This document shows positions 53,169 to 62,264 of a stretch of DNA of 64,000 bases, piece by piece. The first letter of the stretch is position 1, and every line of letters begins with the position of its first letter. The position numbers and the translations under genes are program-made. This DNA is from Roseivivax halodurans JCM 10272 (GTDB taxonomy: Bacteria; Pseudomonadota; Alphaproteobacteria; Rhodobacterales; Rhodobacteraceae), in assembly GCF_000521785.1 (NCBI RefSeq), contig NZ_JALZ01000015.1, positions 1-64,000 of the forward strand, written 5' to 3'. Below the pieces are notes generated by a model. It searched no databases, had not been told where the DNA came from, and was given only the letters and a program-made list of their open reading frames with translations.

Positions 53169-53242
53169 TGGAGCGGGCAGCGGGAATCGAACCCGCACCA
53201 AGAGCTTGGAAGGCTCGTGTGATACCATTTCACCATGCCCGC
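53169..53242 (-). tRNA. tRNA-Gly (anticodon UCC)
   Basis: Folds as a complete tRNA on the minus strand: acceptor arms GCGGGCA and TGCCCGC, anticodon stem-loop GAGC-CTTCCAA-GCTC with anticodon TCC, and T-arm GCGGG-TTCGATT-CCCGC. The discriminator is T and CCA is encoded. It reads GGA and GGG codons. A consensus-like promoter (53255-53283) stands just upstream. No other tRNA or rRNA lies in the window. Confidence 0.97.
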
Positions 53243-53254
53243 TCGGTAGGCCAT

Positions 53255-53283
53255 GGCTTAGGCGATGCGGCGAGTAGGGTCAA
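53255..53283 (-). promoter_or_regulatory. tRNA-Gly promoter
   Basis: On the minus strand TTGACC (53278-53283) and TAAGCC (53255-53260) are spaced by 17 bases, ending 12 bases before the mature tRNA 5' end. Confidence 0.7.
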
Positions 53284-53385
53284 GCGGGTGGCGTCCTTCG
53301 TCCGGCCTCAATTCGGCCCGAAACCGGCATTACCAGACAGGCCCCATAACGCCCGGGTTTTCGTGTCACCAGTGAGGCTCGCACC

Positions 53386-53739
53386 ATGTCCCGTCTGATC
53401 AAGGCCGCCCCCCTTCTCGCCGCCGCGCTCGCCGCGCCGGCGTTCGCCGCCGAGCACGAGGTCATCATCGTGCGGGGCGGCTACTTCCCCGAAACCATCT
53501 ATGCCGCGCCCGGAGACACCATCCGCTTCGTCAACGCGGGCGGCGCCACCGCCACGATCGCCGCGACCGACGGCAGCTGGGCGAGCGATCTCATCGATGT
53601 CGACGCCACCGCCACGATCCCGGTCGTCGAGGGCATGACCAAGGCCTATTCCCGCCCCGCGTCTCAATCCACGAGCGGCGAGGCCGCGGTCGGCTACATC
53701 GAATGGGAGGTCCCGGTCCCCTCGGGCGACGCCGGCTGA
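53386..53739 (+). CDS. exported cupredoxin-like protein lacking clear copper ligands
   Basis: A 117-residue protein with a signal peptide (about 1-22) and a small beta domain containing IYAAPGDTIRFVN, the strand-turn typical of plastocyanin/cupredoxin folds. The usual Cys-His-Met copper ligands are absent: there is no cysteine and the only histidine in the mature part is near the N terminus. It is probably a periplasmic protein that has lost or never had blue-copper chemistry. It is convergent with the SRAP gene 9 bases downstream. Confidence 0.75.
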   Translation: MSRLIKAAPLLAAALAAPAFAAEHEVIIVRGGYFPETIYAAPGDTIRFVNAGGATATIAATDGSWASDLIDVDATATIPVVEGMTKAYSRPASQSTSGEAAVGYIEWEVPVPSGDAG

Positions 53740-53748
53740 CCCGCGCGC

Positions 53749-54366
53749 CTAACCCGGGGCGCGCGCCTCGAAGGAGAGCAATCCCTCCGGCGCGGACCGC
53801 ATCAGCCGCGCCGCGCCCTTTCCCGCCTCGCCGAGCCAGAGCGCCCAGTCCTCCCGCTCCAGCACCACGGGCATCCGGCTGTGCAGCTCCGCCATCGCCC
53901 CCGCCGCCGCCGTCGTGACGATGGCACAGGTGCTGAGCCGCTCGCCCTCCCGCTCCCAGACCTGCCAGATCCCCGCCATCACCAGCGGTTCCGCATCCGC
54001 GCGGGTGATGAGGTAGGGCTGCTTGGCGCCGTCCTCGTAGGTTTTCCATTCGTAGAACCCCGAGGACGGGATCAGGCACCGCCGCGCCCGCGCCGCCTCG
54101 CGAAAGGCGGGCTTCTCGGCCACCGTCTCGGCCCGCGCGTTGATCAGCAGCGGCCAGTCCTTCGCGGTCTTGTACCAATGCGGCAGGAAGCCCCAGCGCA
54201 TCCCCTCGAGCCGCCGCGTCCCGGTCTCGTCCGTCCGCACCGCAAAGACGGATTGCGTCGGCCGCACGTTCAGATTCGGCACCTCAGGCAGATCGTTCGC
54301 CGGCACCGCGGCGAAGAGCTGCGCCATCGCCTCGGGCGGCAGGGTCACCGAAAAGCGTCCGCACAT
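53749..54366 (-). CDS. SRAP/HMCES family abasic-site protein
   Basis: A 205-residue SOS response-associated peptidase (YedK/HMCES family). The catalytic Cys2 directly follows the start Met (MCGRF); other conserved residues are Asn33/Arg35/Pro36 (NVRP), Asn76 (NARAET), Glu106 (GFYEWK) and His162 (LHSRMP). Such proteins form a covalent thiazolidine link to abasic sites in single-stranded DNA and protect them. No LexA box is seen near its start. It lies 15 bases downstream of the methyltransferase gene. Confidence 0.95.
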   Translation of the reverse strand: MCGRFSVTLPPEAMAQLFAAVPANDLPEVPNLNVRPTQSVFAVRTDETGTRRLEGMRWGFLPHWYKTAKDWPLLINARAETVAEKPAFREAARARRCLIPSSGFYEWKTYEDGAKQPYLITRADAEPLVMAGIWQVWEREGERLSTCAIVTTAAAGAMAELHSRMPVVLEREDWALWLGEAGKGAARLMRSAPEGLLSFEARAPG

Positions 54367-54381
54367 GCGCGCGTCCCTCCC

Positions 54382-55578
54382 TCAGCGCCGGCGCAGCAGG
54401 CCCGAGAGCAGCATCAGCCCCCAGGGTGCCAGCGCCGCCTCGATCCGCCCCCAATGCGACGCGGCGGCGATCGGATCGAGGCGGACTGTGGCCGAGATCT
54501 CGGCGACGCTCCGACGCCCGTCGATGGCGCCGAGAAGCGGCGCGGCCCCCTTCGGCAGGCTCAGCTCCCGCGTCTCGGAGCCAAGCCGCAGCGGCAGCGG
54601 CTTGCCCGCCGCGACCGCCCGCGCCGCCGCATCCGCCTTCAGCCCCCGCAGATGCGGCACGAGCTTCGTGTCACGCACCGACGCCTTCGGCACCTCGGCC
54701 CCTTCCGGCACTGCGTAGGCGATATGGGTCTTGATCGTGCCCCGCAGCTTCTCCGCCGCCGCCATCCGCGCCCGCTCAGGCAGGTCCGCCCCGTGCGGCG
54801 TCAGCGCCCCGAGATCGTAGAGCCCCGGCATCGCGAACCGCGCCAGCTGCCAGCCCGTCGCATCGAACGTCTCGAGCAGCTCGGTCACGCTGTAAGGCCG
54901 GTCCTGCCCGTGCAGCAGAAGGTCGTAGAACCCGGCATCCGAGGCCGCATGATCGACGAGGTTCGGATTGCTCCGGAACGGATGGCCCTGCGGCACCCCT
55001 CCCATGATCCCCTTCGCTGCGTTCAGCCGCTCCTCGGGCGGCAGCCCGCCCAGTATCGCGCCGAACGCCTCCTGCAGCGGATAGACCCCCGAGCGCCCGT
55101 AAGGCGCGTAGACCATCATCCCCATCCCGCCACCTGGCGCGAGCGCGGCGCGCAGCGCGCGGAACCCCGCCTCGGGATCGTCCAGATGGTGCAGCACGCC
55201 GCAGCAATCGATGTAGTCGAAGGGCCCGTGCTCCCCGGCCTCGAGCAGCGATCCGGTGCGGAACGTGATGTCGAGCCCCCGCACCCGCGCCCGCTCCTCC
55301 GCGACCCTGCGGGCCGAGGCCGAGAGGTCGAGATAGGTGATCTCCGCCGGCGCCCCCGCGCTCTTCAGCACCTGCGCCAGCTGGATCAGCCCGTCCCCGG
55401 TGCCGCCCCCCGCGACGAGCGCGCGCAGCGGCCTCGACCAGTCGCGCGCGCCGCCCCAGAGCGCGTGGTCCATCTCCAGCGGATGCGAGGGAGAGCCGGT
55501 GATCAGACGCCTGCGCTCCTCGGAAGGGTCGCGCTCGGGATAGGGATAGGCGTCGTAATGCTCGGCGAGGGTGACCAT
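54382..55578 (-). CDS. class I SAM-dependent methyltransferase
   Basis: A 398-residue protein with a Rossmann methyltransferase domain (about 45-190): LRALVAGGGTGDGLIQLAQ is motif I, ITYLDLSASARRVAEERA motif II and FDYIDCCGVLHHL motif IV. The C-terminal half (about 230-398) is an extra domain without assignment. An AEHYDAYPYPERDP start is shared by bacterial family members with unknown substrates. The ATG at 55578 gives this conserved N terminus. It may be co-transcribed with the SRAP gene downstream. Confidence 0.88.
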   Translation of the reverse strand: MVTLAEHYDAYPYPERDPSEERRRLITGSPSHPLEMDHALWGGARDWSRPLRALVAGGGTGDGLIQLAQVLKSAGAPAEITYLDLSASARRVAEERARVRGLDITFRTGSLLEAGEHGPFDYIDCCGVLHHLDDPEAGFRALRAALAPGGGMGMMVYAPYGRSGVYPLQEAFGAILGGLPPEERLNAAKGIMGGVPQGHPFRSNPNLVDHAASDAGFYDLLLHGQDRPYSVTELLETFDATGWQLARFAMPGLYDLGALTPHGADLPERARMAAAEKLRGTIKTHIAYAVPEGAEVPKASVRDTKLVPHLRGLKADAAARAVAAGKPLPLRLGSETRELSLPKGAAPLLGAIDGRRSVAEISATVRLDPIAAASHWGRIEAALAPWGLMLLSGLLRRR

Positions 55579-55633
55579 CGAGGGGGGCTCCGGTTCGTTC
55601 GAGCCCCGTGATAGCCGCTTAGACCGTATAGGC

Positions 55634-55658
55634 AAAGGCGGGCGCTCTCGCGCCCGCC
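55634..55658 (-). terminator. 5'-nucleotidase gene terminator
   Basis: GGCGGGCGC pairs with GCGCCCGCC (9 bp) around a 4-base loop. On the minus strand it is followed by TTTGCC. It lies 9 bases beyond the stop of the 5'-nucleotidase gene. Confidence 0.6.
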
Positions 55659-55666
55659 CGGCCCCG

Positions 55667-57229
55667 TCACTCGACGCTGATGCGGTCTTCGGTGAAGGGC
55701 TCGTAGGGGCTGTTCGCGGAGAGGTACTCCGCCGTCACATCCGCGAGATCCGGCCCGAAATCGTAGGCGTCCTCGGCATCCACGAACATCGCGTAACCGT
55801 CGCCGCCGTTGCGGACGTAGTTGTTCGACACGACGCCGTACATCTTCTCGGGATCGAGAGCCTCCTCGCCGATCATGATGTCCGACACGCGGCTGCCCAC
55901 CTCGGCGGCGCTGTCGACCGCAAAGGACATGCCCGCCACCTGCGGGAAGCGGCCGCCGGCCTCCTCCATCTGGCTGACGCCGTTCTCGAGCGCCTCCTTG
56001 ATCACGGACCCGGACACCCGGAAGGTCGAGAGCGTGTTCTGGAACGGCAGCACCGTCAGCACCTCGCCCATGGTGACCTCGCCCTCGTCGATCGAGGCGC
56101 GCAGGCCGCCGCCATTGGTGATGGCGACCTCGATGCCCTGATCCTTCACGCGGTCGAGCATCGCGTCGGTGACGAGGTTGCCCATCTCGCACTCGCCCGC
56201 CCGGCAGGTCTCTCGCGCGCCGTCGATGGGCGCCGAGGACTCGGCGATGACCGTCGACCGGAGCTCTTCAAGCGGTTCGGCGAGCTCGGCAACGCGGGCC
56301 TTCGCCTCCTCGTCCTCTTCCACCGAGGCATCGAGCAGGATCGGCGCGCCGCCCGCATCGGTCACGTTGCCCTCGTCGTCGAAGGTCAGGGTGATCTTCC
56401 CCAGATACTTGCCGTAGGCATAGGCGGTGTAGATCGGCACCTCGCCCACGGTGGCGGGATAGGAGTCCGCCGCACCCTCCATGTCGCCGAGCAGCGTGTG
56501 GCTGTGGCCGCCGATCACGACGTCCGCGCCGCTCACCTCCTCGGCGAGCCGCTGGTCCTGCTTGAAGCCCACATGGGTCAGGAGGACGATCTTGTCGACG
56601 CCCTGCTCGCTCAGGCTGTCGATCTCGGCCTGCGCCGCCTCGACGATCGGCGAGAACACCACGTTCTGGCCCGGCGACGAGGTCTCGGGCGTGTCCTCGG
56701 CGAGGACCGACACGACGCCGATGCGCGCGCCGCTCTCGGTCTCGATCACCGCGGAGCTTCCCACCCGGTCCGCGAGCACGTTGCTCCTGCTCACGTCGAT
56801 ATTGGCCGAGAGCACGGGGAACTCGACGCCGTCGAGGAATTCGGCCAGCCCCTCGGGCCCGTTGTCGAACTCGTGGTTGCCGACGGCCATGGCGTCGTAA
56901 TCGAGCCCGGACATGAATTCCGCGGCGAGCGCGCCGCCGTATTCGGTGAAGAACAGCGAACCCTGGAACCAGTCACCCGCATCGAGCAGCAGAACGTCCG
57001 TCTCCGCCTCCGCGCGCGCGGCCTCGACCGCCGTCACCAGCCGCGCGATCCCGCCGAAGCATTCGCCCGCCGCGTTGTCCTCCTCCGAACAGGTCGAATC
57101 GTAGGCCGAGATCGGCTCGAACCGGTCATGGAAATCGTTCGTGTGCAGGATGGTGAGCTCGTAATCGGCCTGCGCCGCCCCGGCGCAGAGTGCGAGCGCG
57201 GCGGTGCCTGCCCAAAGACGATGTGACAT
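55667..57229 (-). CDS. periplasmic bifunctional metallophosphatase/5'-nucleotidase
   Basis: A 520-residue UshA-family enzyme. A signal peptide (MSHRLWAGTAALALCAGAAQA) precedes a calcineurin-like metallophosphatase domain with the metal sites HTNDFHDRF, DAGDWFQGS, VGNHEFDNG and IGGHSHTLL. The C-terminal 5'-nucleotidase domain (about 320-520) holds NGGGLRASIDEGEVTMGEVLTVLPFQN. It releases phosphate and nucleosides from extracellular nucleotides. GAGG stands 6 bases before the start. A TTGACA promoter lies upstream. Phosphate starvation control is plausible, but no Pho box was identified. Confidence 0.95.
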   Translation of the reverse strand: MSHRLWAGTAALALCAGAAQADYELTILHTNDFHDRFEPISAYDSTCSEEDNAAGECFGGIARLVTAVEAARAEAETDVLLLDAGDWFQGSLFFTEYGGALAAEFMSGLDYDAMAVGNHEFDNGPEGLAEFLDGVEFPVLSANIDVSRSNVLADRVGSSAVIETESGARIGVVSVLAEDTPETSSPGQNVVFSPIVEAAQAEIDSLSEQGVDKIVLLTHVGFKQDQRLAEEVSGADVVIGGHSHTLLGDMEGAADSYPATVGEVPIYTAYAYGKYLGKITLTFDDEGNVTDAGGAPILLDASVEEDEEAKARVAELAEPLEELRSTVIAESSAPIDGARETCRAGECEMGNLVTDAMLDRVKDQGIEVAITNGGGLRASIDEGEVTMGEVLTVLPFQNTLSTFRVSGSVIKEALENGVSQMEEAGGRFPQVAGMSFAVDSAAEVGSRVSDIMIGEEALDPEKMYGVVSNNYVRNGGDGYAMFVDAEDAYDFGPDLADVTAEYLSANSPYEPFTEDRISVE

Positions 57230-57266
57230 GGAGGACCTCTCTGTCGGATGATGTTCTTCTGCGGCG

Positions 57267-57295
57267 ATGCTGCCGCGCGGCAGGGCCCTTGTCAA
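57267..57295 (-). promoter_or_regulatory. candidate promoter of the 5'-nucleotidase gene
   Basis: TTGACA (57290-57295) is a perfect -35; CAGCAT (57267-57272) at 17 bases is a modest -10. The leader would be about 30 bases. Confidence 0.45.
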
Positions 57296-57371
57296 AGTCC
57301 TGTGACATGGCCGACCCTGCGTCACCCCCGCCCGCTTGACCGGGCATCGCGCGCGCGGCATGAGCGGTGCC

Positions 57372-57710
57372 ATGACGCTCATCTACAAGATCTTCCGCGC
57401 CGGTGAATGGCAGGCCCTCGAACGGGACGGCGAAACCACCGGCGCGCCGGTGGACCTCGCCGACGGCTACATCCACTTCTCGACCGCCGAGACCGCCCCC
57501 GGCACCGCCGAAAAGCATTTCGCGGGCGAGGACGGCCTGATCCTCGCCGCGCTCGATGCGGACACGCTCGGCGACGCCCTGAAATGGGAGCCCTCGCGCG
57601 GCGGCGCGCTCTTCCCACACCTATACCGCCCCCTGCGGCGCGAAGAGGTGCTCTGGGCCAAGCCCCTGCCCCTCCGCGGCGGCGCCCACGATTTCGGCGA
57701 CCTGCTGTGA
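57372..57710 (+). CDS. DUF952 domain protein
   Basis: A 112-residue DUF952 protein: [16 protein letters not shown], then [13 protein letters not shown], and [20 protein letters not shown]. The family is structurally related to ADP-ribosyl/glutathione-like small enzymes but has no defined reaction. It precedes pyrD and overlaps its GTG start by 4 bases (GTGA), a linkage common in Rhodobacterales. The start at 57372 fits the family N terminus; an ATG at 57360 is also possible. Confidence 0.9.
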   Translation: MTLIYKIFRAGEWQALERDGETTGAPVDLADGYIHFSTAETAPGTAEKHFAGEDGLILAALDADTLGDALKWEPSRGGALFPHLYRPLRREEVLWAKPLPLRGGAHDFGDLL

Positions 57711-58765
57711 GCCTCGCCGAACGCGCCGGCCTCGCGCTCCTGCACCGGATGGAGCCCGAGCGCGCCCACGGGCTCGCGCTCCGGGCGCTGCAAGCGGGTC
57801 TCGTGCCGCAGCCGGGCCTCGTCACCGGCGAGCGCCTGAAATGCCAGGTCGCGGGCCTGAGACTGCACAACCCCGTCGGCCTCGCCGCCGGCTTCGACAA
57901 GAACGCGGTCGCGATGGCGCCGCTCGCGCGCTGCGGCTTCGGCTTTCTCGAGGTCGGCGCGGCGACGCCCCGCCCGCAGCCCGGCAATCCCGCGCCGCGG
58001 CTCTTCCGCCTGACCGAGGACCGCGCGGCGATCAACCGCTTCGGCTTCAACAACGACGGGATGGAGGCGATCGCCGCCCGGCTCGAGGCCCGCCCCCGGG
58101 ACGCGGTGATCGGCCTCAACCTCGGCGCCAACAAGGACAGCGCCGACCGCGCGGGCGATTTCGCCGCGGTACTGGCCCGCTGCGGCGCCCATCTCGACTT
58201 CGCGACGGTGAACGTCTCGTCCCCCAACACCGAGCGCCTGCGCGATCTGCAGGGCAAGGACGCGCTCGCCGCGCTTCTCGGCGGGGTGCTCGAGGCGAGG
58301 GACGCCCTGACTTCCCGCCCCGCGATCTTCCTCAAGATCGCCCCCGACCTCGACGAGAACGGCCTCCGGGACGTGGCCGAGGTCGCCCTCGCCTCCGGCA
58401 TCGACGGGGTGATCGCCACGAACACCACGCTCTCCCGCGACGGGCTGCGCTCTCCGCATGCGGGGGAAACCGGCGGCCTCTCCGGCGCGCCGCTCTTCGA
58501 CCGCTCGACCCGCATCCTCGCGCGGCTTTCGCAGCTCACGGGAGGAAAGCTCCCGCTGATCGGCGTCGGCGGCGTCGGCTCCGCCGATCAGGCGTATGAG
58601 AAGATCCGCGCGGGCGCCTCCGCGGTGCAGCTCTACACCGCCCTCGTCTACGAGGGACCGGGCCTCGCCGCCCGCATCGCGCGGGATCTCGACACGCGGC
58701 TCGCATCGGAAGGATTCGCCTCCGTCGCCGAAGCGGTCGGCACCGGCCGCTCCGCCTGGCTCTGA
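57707..58765 (+). CDS. pyrD: dihydroorotate dehydrogenase (quinone), class 2
   Basis: A 352-residue membrane-associated FMN enzyme of pyrimidine synthesis that oxidises dihydroorotate to orotate with quinone. The N-terminal helical extension (about 1-40) is the quinone/membrane domain of class 2. Core motifs are [22 protein letters not shown], the catalytic serine region [18 protein letters not shown] and LIGVGGVGS. Translation starts at GTG overlapping the DUF952 stop. No terminator is obvious downstream. Confidence 0.96.
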   Translation: MSLAERAGLALLHRMEPERAHGLALRALQAGLVPQPGLVTGERLKCQVAGLRLHNPVGLAAGFDKNAVAMAPLARCGFGFLEVGAATPRPQPGNPAPRLFRLTEDRAAINRFGFNNDGMEAIAARLEARPRDAVIGLNLGANKDSADRAGDFAAVLARCGAHLDFATVNVSSPNTERLRDLQGKDALAALLGGVLEARDALTSRPAIFLKIAPDLDENGLRDVAEVALASGIDGVIATNTTLSRDGLRSPHAGETGGLSGAPLFDRSTRILARLSQLTGGKLPLIGVGGVGSADQAYEKIRAGASAVQLYTALVYEGPGLAARIARDLDTRLASEGFASVAEAVGTGRSAWL

Positions 58766-58914
58766 CCCGGGCACGGCCGGCGGACACAGCCCGGCAAGGC
58801 ACGGCGCATCGCGGCAATGTCGCGCCGACCGCGTTGCCACGGGGTCGCCCCGCGCGTCACCCGAGGCGCGGGAACGGCCAACGTCGCAGGCGCCCCCGGC
58901 GCGGCCCGCCCCGC

Positions 58915-59574
58915 TCAGAGCTTCGGCACGACCTCGGCGCCCCGAGCGCCCCGCACGAAGGCCTCGATCTTCGCGGCATCCTTCAGCCCCGGCTCCGCCT
59001 CGACGCCCGAGGAGACGTCCACCTGCCGCGCCCCGGTCATCTCGACCGCCCGCGCCACATTGTCCGGCGTCAGCCCCCCCGCCAGCATCCATGGCACCGG
59101 CACCCGCCGCCCCGCGATCAGCCGCCAGTCGAAGGCGAGCCCGTTGCCGCCCGGCAGCTCCGCCCCCTTCGGGGCCTTGGCGTCGAGCAGCAGCTGATCC
59201 GCCACCCGGCCGTAGAGCGCGATCCGGCCGACATCCTCCTCGGACGCGATCCCCAGGGCCTTCATCACCGGCAGCCCGGTGCGCGCCCGCACCTCCGCCA
59301 CCCGCTCCGGGCTCTCGCTGCCGTGCAGCTGCACCATGTCGAGCGGCACCTCCGCCATCACGGCGTCGAGCAGCGCATCCTCCGGATCGACCATCAGCCC
59401 GACCTTCGCGAGCCCGACCGGCGCCTCCAGCGCCAGCGCCCGCGCCGCCACGACGCTCACCGCCCGGGGCGAGCGCGGGAAGAAGACGAACCCGCCATAG
59501 GCCGCGCCCGCCCGCCCCGCGGCGGCGACGTCCTCGGCCCGCGTCAGGCCGCAGATCTTAACCCGCACGTCCAT
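58915..59574 (-). CDS. trpF: phosphoribosylanthranilate isomerase
   Basis: A 219-residue TIM barrel that isomerises N-(5-phosphoribosyl)anthranilate in tryptophan synthesis. The catalytic cysteine is in [12 protein letters not shown] near the start; the C-terminal acid is in [16 protein letters not shown]. Phosphate contact [10 protein letters not shown] is present. In many Rhodobacterales trpF is followed by trpB; here the gene is near the ihfB-lapA end and convergent with pyrD. The downstream side has 149 bases to pyrD without a clear signal. Confidence 0.95.
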   Translation of the reverse strand: MDVRVKICGLTRAEDVAAAGRAGAAYGGFVFFPRSPRAVSVVAARALALEAPVGLAKVGLMVDPEDALLDAVMAEVPLDMVQLHGSESPERVAEVRARTGLPVMKALGIASEEDVGRIALYGRVADQLLLDAKAPKGAELPGGNGLAFDWRLIAGRRVPVPWMLAGGLTPDNVARAVEMTGARQVDVSSGVEAEPGLKDAAKIEAFVRGARGAEVVPKL

Positions 59575-59589
59575 GGCGCACGCTCCCGT

Positions 59590-59637
59590 CTTCTTCTTGG
59601 CAGAAATACTCCGGGGTCCGGGGCAGCGCCCCGGTCC
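59590..59637 (+). repeat. dispersed hairpin repeat, copy E
   Basis: Forty-eight bases: CTTCTTCTTGGCAGAAATAC, TCCGGGGTCC, then hairpin arms CCGGGGC/GCCCCGG and GGTCC. It fills the gap between lapA and trpF. It differs from copy C (inside udgX) by a two-base GA/AG swap in the conserved part. Confidence 0.9.
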
Positions 59638-59640
59638 GCG

Positions 59641-60003
59641 TCAGGCCTTCTGGCCGCGCGGCTGGTCGAGGATGGCGAGCACCTCGTCCTTGCCCTGGTC
59701 GCGCTCGGCGCGGGTGCGCTTGAGCTCCCGCTCGAGGCGCCTGGCCTCCGCCTCGCGCCGGGCCGCGGCCGAGCGGTGCTTGTGCTCGCGCAGCCATTCC
59801 CAGACGAAGCCGATCAGCAGCCCCGCCACGATCCCGATGAAGATGACCAGAAACAGCGGCAGTGAGACGCCGTACTGCACCCCGAAGAGCGTCGCGACGT
59901 CCGGCGGCAGCAGCTGCAGCGTCACCATCGACCGGTTCGCCAGCGCCACGCAGACGAGGATGGCTGCCAGGATCGCGAGGAAAGCGTATCGGATGTAGCG
60001 CAT
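59641..60003 (-). CDS. lapA: LapA family membrane protein
   Basis: A 120-residue inner-membrane protein with two helices (about 4-24 and 45-68) and a charged coiled-coil tail (about 70-110, rich in Arg/Glu/Lys), the LapA layout. In E. coli LapA acts with LapB in lipopolysaccharide assembly control; that role here is only inferred. It lies 7 bases after ihfB, the usual alphaproteobacterial rpsA-ihfB-lapA-trpF order. Confidence 0.9.
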   Translation of the reverse strand: MRYIRYAFLAILAAILVCVALANRSMVTLQLLPPDVATLFGVQYGVSLPLFLVIFIGIVAGLLIGFVWEWLREHKHRSAAARREAEARRLERELKRTRAERDQGKDEVLAILDQPRGQKA

Positions 60004-60010
60004 GGGGAGG

Positions 60011-60295
60011 TCAGGCCTTTCCGTTCAGACGGTCGCGTAGCAGTTTGCCGGTCTTGAAGAAAGGCACGTGTTTCTCGTCGACGTCAACCGACTCGCCGGT
60101 CCGGGGGTTGCGGCCCACCCTTGCGTCCCGCTTCTTGACCGAGAAGGCGCCGAAGCCGCGCAGCTCGACCCGGTCGCCCCGGGCCATCGCCGAGACGATC
60201 TCCTCGAAGATCGTGTTCACGATCCGCTCCACGTCGCGCTGGTAGAGATGCGGGTTCTCATCCGCGATCTTCTGGATCAGTTCCGACCTGATCAT
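60011..60295 (-). CDS. ihfB: integration host factor subunit beta
   Basis: A 94-residue HU/IHF-family DNA-bending protein. It has [30 protein letters not shown], the [11 protein letters not shown]-type segment (here [20 protein letters not shown]) and the DNA-arm [12 protein letters not shown] with the intercalating proline. The position behind rpsA marks it as the beta subunit. It pairs with IHF alpha encoded elsewhere. The ATG at 60295 is preceded by the rpsA terminator region, so it has its own promoter or depends on read-through. Confidence 0.96.
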   Translation of the reverse strand: MIRSELIQKIADENPHLYQRDVERIVNTIFEEIVSAMARGDRVELRGFGAFSVKKRDARVGRNPRTGESVDVDEKHVPFFKTGKLLRDRLNGKA

Positions 60296-60520
60296 GGTCA
60301 CGTATCCCCCTGAAGCCCTTGGCCCACCCACCGGTTCTGACAGGGCACTATAGGGGGTGAGCATGCATTCGAAAACCGAAACGATTCCGAAAAATGCTTC
60401 ATTCGGCGCCACTTCGCCGGATTTTGCGGGGGCGTTGCGGATCGGGTCACGATTCCGGCGACCGCGCGGCGCGCTCCCACACGTTCAGGATGCGGGAGCG
60501 CCCCACTCGATTCGAGACGC

Positions 60521-60551
60521 AAAAAGGCCCCGGCCGTTCCCGGCCGGGGCC
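60521..60551 (-). terminator. rpsA rho-independent terminator
   Basis: An 11-bp perfect stem (GGCCCCGGCCG with CGGCCGGGGCC) and 4-base loop, followed on the minus strand by TTTTTGCG. It starts about 30 bases after the rpsA stop. The remaining 225 bases to ihfB have no clear promoter. Confidence 0.9.
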
Positions 60552-60581
60552 CCTGCGCCGCGGGCACGTGGCCCGGAGCGC

Positions 60582-62264
60582 TTACTCGTCGTCGCGGTTC
60601 AGCGCCGCGCCGAGGATGTCGCCGAGCGATGCGCCCGAGTCGGAGGAGCCGTACTGCTCGACCGCTTCCTTCTCTTCGGCGATCTCGCGGGCCTTGATCG
60701 AGAGGCCCAGGCGACGCGTCTTCATGTCGACGTTGGTCACGCGCACGTCGATCTTGTCGCCGACCGAGAAGCGCTCGGGGCGCTGCTCCGCACGGTCACG
60801 CGACAGGTCGGAGCGGCGGATGAAGGACTTCATGCCCTCGTATTCCACCTCGATGCCGCCGTCCTCGATCGCGGTGACCTCGCAGGTCACGATCGAGCCG
60901 CGCTTGATGCCGCCGGCCGCCTCGGCGAACTTGTCGCCGCCCAGCGCCTTGATGGAGAGCGAGATGCGCTCCTTCTCGACGTCGGTGTCCTGAACCACGG
61001 CCTGGACGACGTCGCCCTTGCGGTAGTTCTGGATGGCGTCCTCGCCACGCTCGTCCCAGGAAAGGTCCGAAAGGTGGACCATGCCGTCGATGTCGCCTTC
61101 GAGGCCGACGAACAGACCGAACTCGGTGATGTTCTTGACCTCGCCCTCGACCTCGGTTCCCGGCGGGAACTGCTCGTCGAAGACTTCCCACGGGTTGCGC
61201 TGGGTCTGCTTGAGACCGAGCGACACGCGGCGCTTGGCCTGATCGATCTCGAGCACCATGACCTCGACCTCCTGGGAGGTGGAGACGATCTTGCCCGGAT
61301 GCACGTTCTTCTTGGTCCAGCTCATCTCGGAGACGTGGACAAGACCCTCGACCCCCGGTTCCAGCTCCACGAAGGCGCCGTAATCGGTGATGTTGGTGAC
61401 GCGGCCGGTATGCACGGAGGCCAGCGGGTACTTCGCCGCCACCAGATCCCACGGATCTTCCTGCAGCTGCTTCATGCCGAGGCTGATGCGGTGCGTCTCG
61501 CGGTTGATCTTGATGACCTGAACCTTGACCGTCTCGCCGATCGCGAGGATCTCGGACGGGTGGTTCACGCGGCGCCACGCCATGTCGGTCACGTGCAGCA
61601 GGCCGTCGACGCCGCCGAGATCGACGAACGCGCCGTACTCGGTGATGTTCTTGACCACGCCGTCGACCGCCTGGCCCTCTTCGAGGTTGGCGATGACTTC
61701 GGCGCGCTGCTCGGCGCGGCTCTCCTCGAGGATCGCACGGCGCGAGACCACGATGTTGCCGCGGCGGCGGTCCATCTTGAGGATCTGGAACGGCTGCTTG
61801 AGGCCCATGAGCGGGCCTGCGTCACGCACGGGGCGCACGTCGACCTGGGAGCCGGGCAGGAACGCCACGGCGCCGCCGAGATCGACGGTGAAGCCGCCCT
61901 TGACGCGGCCGAAGATCGCGCCCTCGACGCGGGCGTCCTCGCCGTAGGCCTTCTCGAGACGGTCCCAGGCTTCCTCGCGGCGTGCCATGTCGCGGCTGAT
62001 GACGGCCTCGCCGCGGGCATTCTCTGCCGCGCGGAGGTAGACCTCCACCTCGTCGCCGACGGTGATGCCGGAATCTTCGCCGGGATTCGCGAATTCCTTG
62101 AGATCGACGCGGCCTTCCATCTTGTAGCCGACATCGATGATGGCCTGGCCCGCCTCGATGGCGATGACCTTGCCCTTGACGACACTGCCCTCGTTGGGCG
62201 TGTCCATTTCGAGGCTTTCGTTAAGGAGGGCCTCGAAGTCCTCCATGGATGCGTTCTGAGCCAT
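60582..62264 (-). CDS. rpsA: 30S ribosomal protein S1
   Basis: A 560-residue S1 protein with six S1 RNA-binding domains; repeated signatures include GFTVDLGGAVAFLPGSQV, TEYGAFVDLGGVDGLLHVTDM, TDYGAFVELEPGVEGLVHVSEMSW and TEFGLFVGLEGDIDGMVHLSDLSW. It holds mRNA on the 30S subunit during initiation. The order cmk-(DUF4168)-rpsA-ihfB is conserved apart from the inserted DUF4168 gene. AAAGGA stands upstream of the start at a somewhat long distance. A strong terminator follows. Confidence 0.98.
   Translation of the reverse strand: MAQNASMEDFEALLNESLEMDTPNEGSVVKGKVIAIEAGQAIIDVGYKMEGRVDLKEFANPGEDSGITVGDEVEVYLRAAENARGEAVISRDMARREEAWDRLEKAYGEDARVEGAIFGRVKGGFTVDLGGAVAFLPGSQVDVRPVRDAGPLMGLKQPFQILKMDRRRGNIVVSRRAILEESRAEQRAEVIANLEEGQAVDGVVKNITEYGAFVDLGGVDGLLHVTDMAWRRVNHPSEILAIGETVKVQVIKINRETHRISLGMKQLQEDPWDLVAAKYPLASVHTGRVTNITDYGAFVELEPGVEGLVHVSEMSWTKKNVHPGKIVSTSQEVEVMVLEIDQAKRRVSLGLKQTQRNPWEVFDEQFPPGTEVEGEVKNITEFGLFVGLEGDIDGMVHLSDLSWDERGEDAIQNYRKGDVVQAVVQDTDVEKERISLSIKALGGDKFAEAAGGIKRGSIVTCEVTAIEDGGIEVEYEGMKSFIRRSDLSRDRAEQRPERFSVGDKIDVRVTNVDMKTRRLGLSIKAREIAEEKEAVEQYGSSDSGASLGDILGAALNRDDE

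Noticed and set aside
53749-54366. SOS control of the SRAP gene
   Set aside because: The family is called SOS response-associated, but no GTTC-N7-GTTC was found near its start or that of the methyltransferase gene upstream.
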